A stretch of DNA of 64,000 nt. Source: Euphorbia lathyris. Its lineage: Eukaryota; Streptophyta; Magnoliopsida; Malpighiales; Euphorbiaceae. Shown one piece after another: positions 48,008 through 60,386 of the stretch. Below the pieces are notes generated by a model. It had not been told where the DNA came from. It worked only from the letters and a program-made list of their open reading frames with translations, and did not search any database. Numbering within the stretch: the stretch's first letter is position 1; every line of letters starts with the position of its first letter. The position numbers and the translations under genes were made by a program. Location: the NCBI RefSeq assembly GCF_963576675.1, contig NC_088914.1, positions 86,550,441-86,614,440 of the forward strand, read 5' to 3'.

Positions 48008-48554
48008 TAGGGATGACAACGGGTATCGTACCCACGGGTATCCGGCACTACTCGACTCTAATGGGATTATCCGTACCCTGCATAAAAGGGTATGAGACGG
48101 GTATGGGATCAAAATCATTACCCGTTAGGGTAATGGGACGGGTATGGGAATACCCCCTAGGGTACCCGGTACCCATTACCCACTATAAAAATTTTATATA
48201 TTAAAAAATATTATTGTTTTTAGATGTAAAATGTGAGATTTGAACCTAATTCTTTTGTTCTTCAACCATTGAGTAATATGACTAAACTATTTTATTCTTA
48301 TTGATTAAGGTTCAATTTGTTCAATTTTTAGATGGATGATTTATTAAATTTATACTTTGTTAAATTTGTAATAATTTTTGTTTTATTTATTGATTCTTAA
48401 CGGGTAAGGGTACCCGCGAATTAAATGGGACAGGTATGGAATGCAAAAAGTATACCCGTTAGGGTAATGGGACGGGTACGGGTAGTTAAAAAATAAACGA
48501 ATAAAGGTTTGGGATTGACAATACCCGCGGATACCCTACCCATTGTCATCCGTA
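48008..48554. mobile_element. Non-autonomous hAT-like MITE
   Basis: 547 bp. The left end TAGGGATGACAACGGGTA mirrors the right end TACCCATTGTCATCCGTA. Perfect 8-bp target duplications GTGATAAC lie at 48000-48007 and 48555-48562. The interior is rich in GGGACGGGTA / TACCCGTTAGGGTAATGGGA blocks and has no transposase. It shares the TAGGGATG-type end with 1858-2366. Confidence 0.68.
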
Positions 48555-48563
48555 GTGATAACT

Positions 48564-49245
48564 CTAATTTAATAGTATGCCATTAACCACTCTCACCGAA
48601 TATTGAGATATAGATGTGACAAAAATATTTTTTGATTCCATGATCTAATTTTTTAATACTTTCTCTTCTTCTGCTTATCCTATAAACTCTCACAAAGAAG
48701 TTGTAATTAAGCTAATAACAAGTTATATTTTTCAACTTTACAATTTCTTCTCCTTTTTTTTTTTTTTTGAGAAGCAATTTCTTCTCGTATTAGAACTCTA
48801 ACTTCTCCTCTTTTAATTAGCTTCATTTCTAATTGTCCGAAAATAATTTGCACATTATGACTCAACCTCTCTTTCAGGTAAACTCTAGCTTTTCTCTCAA
48901 CCACTCTCATAAACTATCACATTCATTCTAATTCAACCAAACTAAGTATGAACGGTTTGCTCGAATCAATGTGACTGTTATTTTATGTTGTTAATTTTGT
49001 GTGTTTTATTCTCTTTCAGATAAATTTTAGGAGGGTGTTTGTTTTAGCGTTTCGCAAGAGCGCTGGTTTTAGCTGTTTAGCTTTTGACAAAATTAACCTT
49101 ATTTTTATTTATGTATTCTTAAAAAAGTTTGTAACCAGTGGAGCAAGAACTGAAGGCTTACGAACTACTGAAGTGGACCTAAAGCACCAGCAAAGGAAAG
49201 TGATTCTATGTAACCCATAAATTTATATAGTGATTTTTCAAATAA
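48564..49245. other. AT-rich spacer with a possible transposon end
   Basis: GGAGGGTGTTTGTTTTAGCG at 49030 resembles a short TIR-element terminus (compare the complement at 37520-37535), but the partner end was not identified. No gene is seen. Confidence 0.4.
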
Positions 49246-49250
49246 AATTT

Positions 49251-49716
49251 TGATAACCCGCGAAGCCCAAAACGGGTTATATTCATTTCGCAAGCCCAGC
49301 CCATATTAAAGCCCCATGGGCTAAGATCGGACGGGACCCGAATGAAGGAAGCGGGCGCAGCGAGTAAACCGCCCCGAATTCCTAAACGGAGCGCCAAGAC
49401 TCCCACTCAGAACCACGTTCGTTGCCATGAAAACCACGAAAGGGACATGGCCTAAAAAGGGGTAACCGCCCTCAGAACGTGGTCCACTAAGGAGTAACCG
49501 CCCTCGGCGGTTACTCAAAAAACACTTATAAAAGGCCTTAAGAATAAGGGAGGAGGTACATTCACATTTTTTTCCACAAAGCTATTGCTAAATTATAGAC
49601 TCATTCTTACAAAAACTGACTTGATCGTCGGAGAGTTTTCCCGGAGATCCTGTCTCCGGTTTTGTTTTGCAGGTAACTCCGGCAAAGGATATCAAAGCGG
49701 ATCCAGCAAGTTATCA
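49251..49716 (+). repeat. 5' LTR of Tat element 2
   Basis: 466 bp, matching 58587-59052. It has the AGTAACCGCC / GGCGGTTACT inverted repeat (49493-49515) and a TATA box (TATAAAA, 49527-49533), arranged as in element 1. Confidence 0.93.
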
Positions 49717-49774
49717 TTGGTGCGGTGAACGTGGACCTTTTTTACCAACATTTGGTTAAAGGTACACGAAGAAC

Positions 49775-52700
49775 ATGTCAGAACCATCACGAACGACCGG
49801 CGTTACCACTAGATCAACCAGTATGAACTCCAGGGGACCACGGATTGCGAATTCGCAACCTGCAAGTGCACAGCCTGTGGTGCCTAGCTCATCGGGTCCT
49901 TCGGGACAATTGAGTCCCTTATTGGAAGTCCAAGTGCAAGCTGAGATGGAAATGTCCAATAGTGATTTTGTGCAGATGGCAGGATAAGTCTTGGCTTCGA
50001 ACATGAGCCAGGCGGCTGGAGATCGAATGATTAATTTACTAACGGCCCTCGCCGAACACAATACCGCCGTGGCGGCTGCTCCTCAAGAACCTGTGGTTAT
50101 CTTAACACAATCACCGACTATTCATGTCATACCTGTCCTTCCGCAGCCATCTCAGGAGCCCAATCAAGTGGGCCAGAGTAGTCGCACAAACCCACACAGC
50201 CACCCGAGCAACTACTCGCATCCAGATCTCATTACGACGATACATCCGACCTGGCAGCCATCCCAACCGTTGCCAGGAGTACAAGGCACTCTTCCGCAAC
50301 AGCAAGTGGAACCTTTTCCTCACAGACATTCAGAGTTGATGACTCCTGGGCGGGAGCACACATGGAACTTTGATCCTATAACGGGACAGCGGTTAGTCCC
50401 CCAACAGGCACACGTCTCAACACCGATGGGCGGGTGGATGCCACCCAGAATTCACCAGCAGCGGATGGAAGAAGTCCGGCGAATACCCGATATTGACTTA
50501 GAAGATCAATTACGAAGCATGATGGAGCGAATGGGGTACTCGCCTAGGCCGAGAGCAGAGGTCCAGAGCGATTCACCTTTTGCCCCTTCGTTGCGGGAAT
50601 TCATTCCAGATCACAGAATCAAAGCGCCTGCCATACCAAAATACTATGGGGATCCAAATTCTGACCCTGAGGCTCATGTCAGGAACTACCGAGAGTTAAT
50701 GGATGTTGCAGGGGCAAGCGAAAGCATAATTTGCAGGTTATTCTCGACAACTTTGGGCGGTGCGGCATCTGATTGGTTTCGATCTTTACCGGCAGAATCT
50801 ATTCACAATTGGCAACAATATAGTCGGGATTTCTATGCGAAGTTCGTGGGCTGTAAAGCGGCAGATGTGACAGATAGGCGACTGAAGGAGATCAAACAGA
50901 GAAACTATAATTCCCTAAGGGAATTTGTTGTCGCCTTTAACGATATCCTGGTGCGATTGCAGAACCCGGATATCGTGAGTATTCGCAACATCGTGGCGGA
51001 TGGAACCACAGATTGGAGCATGCGGGAAGAAATCATCCGTAACAAACCACGCACTGTAGCCGAGCTCATGAAGATAGCAAATGAATTCATGGAAGTGGAT
51101 GATGTCAACAGGGAACATAGGGCCCAAACTCGGCGAGAAAGAGATGCCGCACGAACCACTTCGGACAGTCGGCGTCAGACCCAGTCCAAAAGTAATTTTG
51201 TTCGAAGAGGTGATCGTCCCTTTCAAAGTGGAGGACATCACACACCACTAAACACGACTCGCCAAGAGGTGTTACTTTGGATCGAAAAGAGCCCCTTGAA
51301 GAAGGATGTGCGGTTCCCCGAGGTGAAAGGCCGAACCAGTTTGGGGCGCTATCCCAGTAAGTATTGCAGGTTCCACAGGTTGAATGGCCATGACACAGAT
51401 GATTGCTACGAACTGAAGAAGGAAATAGAAAAACTGATCGAGAGAGGCAAGCTGAGTCAATTTGTAAGAAAAGAAACAGCTGATGAGAAAACAACGCTCC
51501 CGCATGAGGGAGAAACACGGCCAGAAAAGAAGCAGAAGAAAGGGGTGATAAACGTGATAGCAGGCGGAATCTACGAGCCTCCAACAAAAAGAACTCGCCG
51601 TGAACGGCGAAAGAGCAACACACATAGGGGGGATGCCCTCAATTACTCCTTTGCGAGAATCACGGAGCCACATGCGGATGCCCTGGTGATCACGATGGCC
51701 GTTGAAGGATGGGACGTCAAACGGGTCCTTATCGACACAGGCAGTTCTTGCAACGTCATTACCCGGACAGCATTCAACAAGTTGGAAATCAACGACGAGC
51801 GGGTGGAACACACCTTCATGGATGTAACTGGTTTTGGGGGTCAATCTTCCCAAACAAGTGGGCAGGTGGTGTTGGAGGCAGAAATGGGCGATAAGAATCT
51901 AAAATGGCGAGGTGATTTAGAATTCGCAATTGTTGATCTCCCACTGGCCTACAACATAATTCTGGGACGGCCATTCCTGTCGGAGACGGAGTCGCTCATC
52001 TCAATGAAGCATTTGACGTTACATTTGCCAACACACCAAGGGCGAGTCATAGTTGAAGGTGATCAACTTGTATCTCAACAGGCCTATACATTATCACTTG
52101 AACCAAAACCGGAAGAGGGGGATAAAGTCGAAGAGAAGCTGCCGGCGGAAGCATTGGGAGAAACGGAACTATTCGCCATCTCGAATGACAAGAACGTGCG
52201 AATAGCGGCTGGACTCTCAGAAGAAACAAAGAAAGCCATTACCGAGGTATTGGTCCAATGTGAGTCGGCATTTGCCGCCCCAAATGAAGTGCTAAAAGGA
52301 ATAAGCCCAGATTTAGCAACCCATCGGTTGAATGTAGACAAAAGGGCAACCCCAGTGCGGCAAAAGAAGAGGGGACATGCTCCTGAGCGGCAAAAGGCGA
52401 TTGAAAAAGCAGTAGCGGACTTGCTAAGGTCGGATGCGATTCGAGAAATCACCTATCCGGAATGGCTAGCCAATGTGGTGCTAGTCAAAAAGCCAAATGG
52501 AACGTACAGAATGTGCGTCGACTTCAAAGATCTGAATAAGGCATGTCCGAAGGATATGTATCCGCTTCCTAACATTGATATATTGGTAGATGGAACTGCA
52601 GGATATGAAGCCTTATCATTCACCGACGTGAAATCCAGTTACCATCAGATACCCATGGAGAAGGCGGATGAAATCAAAACATCGTTCATAACTCACCAGG

Positions 52701-55381
52701 CGACTTATTGCTTCAAGGTGATGCCCTTCGGATTGAAAAACGCGGGAGCAACATACCAGAGGATGATGAATAAGATATTTTCAGACAAATCCGGTGAGAA
52801 CTTCTCGATCTATGTTGATGACATGATCATCAAAAGCAAGAAAATGCAAGACCACCCGCGGGATATCAAAGAAATCCTAGAAGTGTTGATCAAATATGGC
52901 CTCAAATTGAACCCAGAGAAATGCACATTCGGAGCAAGAGCGGGAAAGTTCCTGGGTTTCATTGTTAGCGGCAAAGGGGTTGAGGCGAATCCTGAGAAGG
53001 TTAAAGCAGTAATGGAGATGAAGACGCTAAGGAACATAAGGGAAGTACAGAGACTGAACGGGCGGTTGGTGGCATTAGGGCGATTCATATCATGCTCAGC
53101 TAGGCGATGTCTACCTTTCTACAATGCCATCAAAAAATCCAAGTCCTTTGAATGGACGTCGGATTGTCAAGAAGCATTTGAGGGGATAAAGCGATTACTA
53201 TGTTATCCGCCCTTAATGAGCAGGCCGGAAGACGGAGAAGATTTGTTTCTTTATGTATCCGTCACCAGCATGGCGATATGCACTGTGATGGTGCGAGAAG
53301 AAGAAGGGCAACAATATCCAGTGTACTACGTGAGCAAAGTCCTGAAGGATGCAGAACTCCGGTATTCGAAGTTGGACAAAATGGCCCTCGCAGTGATAAC
53401 CACGGCGGCTAGATTGAAACCATACTTCCAGGCGCATACTATCATTGTGAGAACTGGCATTCCAATGCGAAAGGTACTGCAGAAACCTGACGCATCCGGC
53501 CGGTTGATGGAATGGTCAATTCGCCTGGGCGAATTCGATATCCGCTATGAAGGAAGACCAGCGCTAAAGAGCCAAGCGCTCGCCGACTTCGTGAACGAAT
53601 TCACCTAGGATGATGATGAATGTCCAAAGGCACAAAAAGAAGAGTGGAGCATGTACACAGATGGGGCCTTATCTGCAGACGGAGCTGGGCTAGGAGTCGT
53701 CATCAAGGGCCCGGAGGTTATTCGCCTGTGCTATACAGCAAAATTAACTTTCAAAACTACCAATAATGCCGCAGAGTATGAAGCAATGATATGCGGATTG
53801 AAGTTGCTCAATGAACTCACCCCAGAAAGAGTGGTAATCTACAGCGATTCCAAACTCATGATAAACCAGATCACAAAAAATTATCTGGTGAAACAGGAGG
53901 AGCTCGTAAAATACCATCAGGTAGTCGGCCGATTGACACAAGAGTTAACACACAAGGGAGTCGTTTGGGAGATGGTGCATGTTCCGCGAGGCCAAAATGC
54001 AAAAGCTGACGAATTGGCAAAGGCAACGGCAAGTAGAGAACTATGGAGTCAAAAAGCATGCAGCTTGGAAATAAAATCGGCACCAGCATTCGAGGTTGAT
54101 CAGATTATGATCATCGAGGAACTGGAAGACGATGAAGATTGGCGGATGCCAATCCGTCAATACCTGGAGCATGGAGATTTGCCGGTTGATAAGAGCTTGG
54201 CCAGAAAAATAATTGGGCAGTCGGCACGATACTCAATGCGGGATGGAACTTTGTATCGGAAATCGTACACATGTCCATGGTTGAAATGCGTTAGTCGCAA
54301 TGAAGGAGACTATGTGCTGCGAGAACTACACGAAGGAATTTGTGGCGCGCATGAAGCTTCGGCGGCATTGGCAAGAAAGGTCAAACTGCTGGGATACTAC
54401 TGGCCCAAGGTGGTGGAAGATTCCCAGAAGATGGTTGCGGAATGTCGCAACTGTCAAATCCATGCGAATGAAAAGCATGTTCCCGGAGCTGAACAAATCA
54501 CTATAATGACGGCGTGGCCATTCGCAACATGGGGAATTGATATAGTGGGTCCATTCCCAGAAACAACAAAGAAAAGGAAGTATTTGATAGTCGCAGTGGA
54601 CCACTTCAGCAAATGGGTAGAAGCGGAGGCAGTAACTGCACAAACACCTGAGCGAATGATCGAGTTCTTACGGGAGAACATTATCATGCGATTTGGGATC
54701 CCGCAGAAGCTTATAACCGACAATGGCACCCAGTTCAACTATGCCAAATTCAAAACATACTGCGAAAGCATGGGAATCAAGAATCATTTTTCTTCTGTAA
54801 ACCATCCCCAATCAAATGGTATGACAGAAGTTACCAACAAGGCCATGGTTCAAGGCATCAAGAAGCGGCTAGGTGACAAAAAAACAGGTTGGGCGGATGA
54901 GATACCCCATATGTTGTGGGCATACAGAACCTCTGTAAGGGCAGCAACAGGCGAAACACCTTTCTCGCTAGTTTATGGAGCCGAAGCAGTCCTACCTGTT
55001 GAAATCAAGTCGCCCACAGATCGGACAATTTATTATTGCGACACACAAAATCCTATCAACATCAGAGATGCTTTGGATTCTGTGGAGGAACGAAGAGAGA
55101 AAGCTTACATGCGAATGGCAATGTACCGCAATAGAATCAAGAAATACCATGACAGAAGAATGCGAAAAGTAATAATCAACGAAAACGACTTGGTCTTGAA
55201 AAAAGCGGATAAAATACAATCCAGAGATGGCAAAGGCAAGCTGGGCGTCAACTGGATCGGACCATACAAAGTATCCAAGAAGCTGGGACTAGCCACTTTT
55301 GAAATAGAAGAAATGAGCGGAAAGAAGCTCCCGCGCACCTGGAATCTAGAGAATCTACGCCTATATAGAAAGGCCGAGTAG
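49775..55381 (+). pseudogene. gag-pol polyprotein of Tat element 2, two nonsense codons
   Basis: One continuous frame of about 1,869 codons runs from ATG 49775. It is broken by TAA at 49985-49987 (element 1 has CAA, Gln) and TAG at 53606-53608 (element 1 has TGG, Trp). Gag domain: FIPDHRIKAPAIPKYYGD onward. Cys/His motif: CRFHRLNGHDTDDC. Protease: VLIDTGSS. RT: MPFGLKNAGATYQ and intact YVDD (52811-52822). The gypsy RNase H is degenerate. Second RNase H: YTDGALSADGAGLGV, AAEYEAM, YSDSKLM. Integrase: CRNCQIH, GIDIVGPFPE, ITDNGTQF, GMTEVTN. Gag and pol are fused without a frameshift. This copy is the better-preserved of the two. Confidence 0.9.
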
Positions 55382-55566
55382 TTCGAGGAAATGACGAGTA
55401 CTCTTTTTCCTTTTATGAGTTTTTCCCACTGGGTTTTCTGATAAAAGGTTTTAATGAGGCTTCGATCCCGCACAATTGGTGTACATATGTAATAAACTTT
55501 TTCTCGTCATCAATAAAAGCTATTACATTCACTCAGTATGTTACAACAAAATGCGGATTCTTTACA

Positions 55567-55715
55567 AAAACACATAAATGTGTTGCCTCTTAAAGAAAGG
55601 CGGATGCATGATTACGCATCACTCGCAAAAAACCTTAGGGTTAAAATCAAAAACACATAAATGTGTTGCCTGTTAAAGAAAGGCGGATGCATGATTACGC
55701 ATCACTCGCAAAACC
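55567..55715 (+). repeat. Tandem repeats downstream of integrase, element 2
   Basis: Two copies of a unit with CACATAAATGTGTTGCC and GGCGGATGCATGATTACGC (near 55571 and 55653) are homologous to 19349-19520 in element 1. Confidence 0.78.
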
Positions 55716-55991
55716 TTATGATCAAAACTTATGACTATTTTCGAAAGAAGAATTATAAGTTAAGGCATAAAATTAAGCGAATAAACGAGTACTCAAAATT
55801 GCAAAAAGGGTCTGGCCACCCTAGCTATGAAGAAACACAAATATGGAGTCGGCAAAAAGACAAAGGGCACATATAAAGGGCAAAAAAGTGACAATCACAC
55901 ACATATGAAAAGCAACAACCGAAAGAAAATATATATATCAGAACGGTTTGTTACATGGCTTTTACATACAAAAGTCCAAATATAAGTCAAG

Positions 55992-58321
55992 CTATGCTAC
56001 AGCTTCCTCTCCTTCGCCCCTAATGCCCTCCTGGACTGCGGCGACTCCCTCATCTCCTCCGATAGGAGGATCTACTTCAAGCGAATCCTCAACCCTTGAA
56101 TCGGTAATCGCTTCAGTAACCTCTTCGGCGAGAGGTACCTCTTGCACAGGCTGAGAAACGGCTTGGGGTGCCTCTCCTTCCGCGGGCTGAATAGGGATCT
56201 CGCAGCCAATCGGAGGATCCTGAAGACTCTTCCAATCTAAGAAGAGTACCTCATCCATATCAGCATCCTCGGCTTCCAGCTTATCCCACTCCCCAGTTAA
56301 ATCCTTTTCAGGGATGGGAACTTTGGGGCGGTTAAGTACTAGACCCTGATGCCCGTGCTCATAAGCCGCATGAATCCGCTCCCCATACCAGTAGATGCGG
56401 GCGCCATCTTCAGCCAAAATCTCCTCAACCCTCTTCTTTTGGGCCTCCTTGAAAGCAGCTAGGTCGTCGAGGGCTTTTTGCAGGTCATCGGACTTGGCCT
56501 GAAGGGATTTAAGGGCCTCCTCCTTCTCGCCCACGGCCTTCTGACAGGTGCCCTCTAGGACCTTCACCTTCCCTTGGACATCATCATAAAGCGACTTCTG
56601 AGTCGCCAATTCCGTACCAAGACTTTCCAACTCCTTGGCTCGCTCTGCGTCCCTTCGGAGAATGCCCTCAGCGAAATTGATAATCTGCATATAACATGTC
56701 TCACAAATAAAAATGGGCGAATAGAAATATGTGGTTACAATGAACACAAGATATTTGAAAGCGAAAGGACAAAGCAATAATATACTTCTACAGAACGCTT
56801 CTCGATCCCTTCCACAGCAGTAGGGAGCGATACTTGCTCGCGCACACTGGAGGCAGAGGGAAGTCGCCCGAGGACATTGCATATGGAAGATACAATATCC
56901 TTGCAAGAGAAATTCACGGCCAGGCCGAAAGTCCTAGTCCACCATCCGCTAATATCGGGGATTGGCTGCAAAAGCATAAAGAAAAATATCAAGAGAATGG
57001 CAGATAGCTCATGAGGAAAAAGTAGCAATACGAGAGGGAGTAGATCAAGATACCTCGTGAATGGGGGTAATGCTCTTTCCTTTAGATGAGGCGGATACAG
57101 GTGCGCCGCCAACAGTAAGGGACACAGAAGTGTTCTTCTTTTTAGAACGAGAAGACTCTGTATCCGCACTTATCTTCCGCTTCCTGGTTAAAGGAAGATC
57201 CTCAGAGGCAGAAGCGGGACCTTGTGAAGCGGAAGCCCTAACCGGGGAATCCGCCCCAATAGAAGGAATCGTCCCTCCAGAAGGATCCGCCCCTACAATG
57301 GAAGCGGTTTCCGTCATCCGCTTCTTTCTTCTCGCCAGGGCTTTGGCCTCCCGATCTGCAGCGATTTGAGATAAAGGATCACCCCTGCAAAGGGTTAAAA
57401 GAAACCATCAACTTGGAAATAAAAAGTACCTTGCACAAAAACGCGATAAGGAATATAGACAACACGATCCCCCTCGCGGTATGCAATCGCTACTCGGCTC
57501 CTTAGCATATGAAAGGCCTGATCGTATGTCCATACAAAAGGTGGAGTGCTCTTCAGGAACTTGATAACGGCGGATTCTTCCTGGCTGGGATACCCGAAGT
57601 TCAAACTCTTTACGTTGGGTCGGCTCCAGCAACGAAGGAAGTTCAGGTTCTCCTCATTAAACTTGATGAAAAAGTAAGATCGATCCCACTCGCGGATCTT
57701 GTTCAGCTTCTCGTCAAAACCATAGTATCCGCTCTGGCGGATGAAAGTGAAATACCCCGCCGAGCTTTTGAAATGGTGGAGCTTGGAGAAGATTTTGGGC
57801 GAAAAGGGAACCTCCAAACAATCCGCCAAGAATTTGTCCAGAGTCAAATCGGCCCAGCCGTTAGGATGCAATTGCCCGGGCGCGATTCCGTAACCGCCTA
57901 GGACGGAAGCAATCTCATCCGCCAGCGGATAAGTGAAGCCGCAGATAATCTGGGCCACGAAAATAGTGAAGTACCCCTTTGGGTAATCGCCCGGTCCCCT
58001 ATCCTCCCCAGGAATGATAATCTCGAGACCTCGGAGCCAGGGATAATGCTCCCGCAAATCATCGATTGTCTCTTGACAAACCAGACTTCCCGACCTGTCC
58101 TTCTTTGGTAACAAACGAGGGGTTGGGACAGGTGGCGGAATCAACTTTTTGGGGTCAAAACCTAAACCCTCGTCGGTTGTATTCGCCAGATGAAGGAAGT
58201 CGGCGGGATGAGAATTACACCCAGGAGAGCTGGTCGAAGCTTCCTCAACCATCTCTTCGACCTCGTTAGAGACCTCGCGGACATAATCGTCGTCAAACGG
58301 CGCGAAGTCGAGGTCTGACAT
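55992..58321 (-). CDS. Intact four-exon antisense gene of Tat element 2
   Basis: ATG 58321 (MSDLDFAPFDDDYV). Exons 58321-57430, 57355-57054, 56965-56786 and 56684-55992 join in frame through GT-AG introns of 74, 88 and 101 nt, giving 688 residues with no stop. Acceptors end CTGCAG, TTGCAG and ATGCAG. Residues ~90-290 resemble the plant 'putative gypsy type transposon' domain (LHPNGWADLTLDKFLADCLE, YFTFIRQSGYYGF). Exon 2 is Ser/Ala-rich with basic clusters (RRKKR, TRKRK), possibly nuclear targeting. Exon 4 opens with a coiled coil (RDAERAKELESLGTELA) and ends acidic. An antisense gene here is known for Tat elements; its function is unknown. The nearest promoter on this strand would lie near the 3' LTR. 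Splicing is inferred, not observed. Confidence 0.68.
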
Positions 58322-58572
58322 GATCGATAAAAGGAAAACAGAAGCAAAAAGCTGAACATGGAACAAATGTGAAAAGAAAAACTTACATGAAAAAGACAAC
58401 ACAGTGAAGTGACGGGATTAAGAGGTCAACGCCGGAAAAGAAGTAACGGAATTAAAAGGTCGACGCCGGAGAAAACGAAAGAGGGGAAATGCACAAGTTC
58501 AAAACTTTGAAATAATCGGACAAAGACGAAGCGTCCCCTATAAAAAGACCCTAAAAGGGCTCTTACTAGACC

Positions 58573-58584
58573 AAGGGGGAGGCA
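58573..58584 (+). promoter_or_regulatory. Polypurine tract, element 2
   Basis: AAGGGGGAGGCA lies directly upstream of the 3' LTR, identical to the tract of element 1. Confidence 0.7.
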
Positions 58585-58586
58585 TG

Positions 58587-59052
58587 TGATAACCCGCGAA
58601 GCCCAAAACGGGTTATATTCATTTCGCAAGCCCAGCCCATATTAAAGCCCCATGGGCTAAGATCGGACGGGACCCGAATGAAGGAAGCGGGCGCAGCGAG
58701 TAAACCGCCCCGAATTCCTAAACGGAGCGCCAAGACTCCCACTCAGAACCACGTTCGTTGCCATGAAAACCACGAAAGGGACATGACCTAAAAAGGGGTA
58801 ACCGCCCTCAGAACGTGGCCCACTAAGGAGTAACCGCCCTCGGCGGTTACTCAAAAAACACCTATAAAATGCCCTAAGAATAAGGGAGGAGGTACGTTCA
58901 CATTTTTTTCCACAAAGCTATTGCTAAATTATAGACTCATTCTTACAAAAACTGACTTGATCGTCGGAGAGTTTTCCCGGAGATCCTGTCTCCGGTTTTG
59001 TTTTGCAAGTAACTCCGGCAAAGGATATCAAAGCGGATCCAGCAAGTTATCA
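58587..59052 (+). repeat. 3' LTR of Tat element 2
   Basis: 466 bp, seven differences from the 5' LTR by eye (six transitions and one transversion, for example AAAAGGCC versus AAAATGCC). It is followed by the AATTT target duplication. Confidence 0.93.
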
Positions 59053-59057
59053 AATTT

Positions 59058-60386
59058 ATAATATAAATTATAGTTACAGTAATATAAAATAACATTATAA
59101 TTTTATTATGTATATCCGATTAACATTTATTTATATATTTATTAATTATTATTATTATTATTAATAAGATGTTAGTTATCCTACTAAAAAATAGATGTTA
59201 GTTATCTGCTAACATTAATTATTTATTTATTTTATTATTATTATTATTTAGTATTATTATTAGTTACAGAGGGGAGCAAAACGATTTTGAAAAGAAGAAA
59301 GAGACCTGCACTATCCTATTTTCATTATTTTCTTATTTTCTTTTATTCTATTTTTCTCCGTAACTCTTTATTCCGGTCATCTCTTGATATGAAAATCACA
59401 CCATTAAATTTCTTATTTCACGAGAAACGTTTTGAGACCACTATTAATATTTTTCTGAGCAAAAAGTATGGTGACCGGAGCGGGTATTTCTCACCGGTAA
59501 ATTGTTAGATCCCAACCTTTTAGGCGATTTTAATTATGAAAGGGATGTACTTTTGAACTCTCCTAATCGTTGTCTATCTCGTAATAGCCTCCGTTCGCGA
59601 TTCCGGTATCTCCGGCGAACTTCCGGCGACCGAGCACCGCGCTACGGCAAAACTCCGGGGAGCCAGTAATGGGTCAGTTAGAACCTGAACAAATTAATTA
59701 GCATTTTGGGACGAAAGGTAAACTTAATTGCTTATATTTATATATATGTCTATATATATTTATGTGAGTGTCTATTGATATTTTGTCATAGAATAATTAA
59801 ATGTATCTTGAATGAATGTTGAGTATTTGATTATCATTGATACTTGATTTATATATATGGTGATTTAAGATGTGGATTCAAATGTTCTCGGTATGATTGA
59901 ATTTATTGATATAAGGATTTGTTTTTCCTGAAATCATTTTTGTTCACGTATTTACCTATTGAGGTATTAGCTGTGAAATTATACCATGATAGAATGGGAA
60001 TGCCATATGAGTTCAAAAGATCATGAATTATCAAGTATGAAATTGTATTGGATTATGTTTGAGTTAGAACAAAACATAAATAACTAGCTTGGGTGAGTAT
60101 ATTCAATGGTCTGGAGGTTTGTTGATACTGTGATGTTATTTTACTCTAATTGAGTTTGTACTGTGTCTTGAAACTGGGGGCGATAGCAGTACCGTATTAT
60201 TAAAAAAAAGAAAAAGAAATCATAAAAAAGATACGTACGTTGGAATATTGTTAACCATGAGACCATTGAGTATATTTCACTTAGGTCAGTTGGGCCCTTA
60301 AAAATAAAGATAATAAATTATAATTTTGTTGTTTGAAGTAAATCGAGTCACATACGAGATGATATGTTTATATTTGTTCTTGATTG
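59058..60386. other. AT-rich spacer, no gene recognised
   Basis: TTA/ATT trinucleotide runs occur at 59145-59165 and 59232-59262. A less AT-rich patch at 59580-59670 (CTCCGGCGAACTTCCGGCGAC) is the only region with different composition. I could not place an exon or promoter in it. Confidence 0.45.

Larger units (their letters stand above)
49251..59052 (+). mobile_element. Ty3/gypsy LTR retrotransposon, Tat-type, element 2
   Basis: LTRs of 466 bp start TGATAAC and end GTTATCA, a 7-bp terminal inverted repeat. Target duplications AATTT lie at 49246-49250 and 59053-59057. Internal order matches element 1, including the second RNase H and the antisense gene. The coding parts are clearly the same family, but the LTRs have diverged strongly from those of element 1. 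The two LTRs differ at seven positions by eye count. Gag-pol is a single frame broken by two nonsense codons only. Confidence 0.93.
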
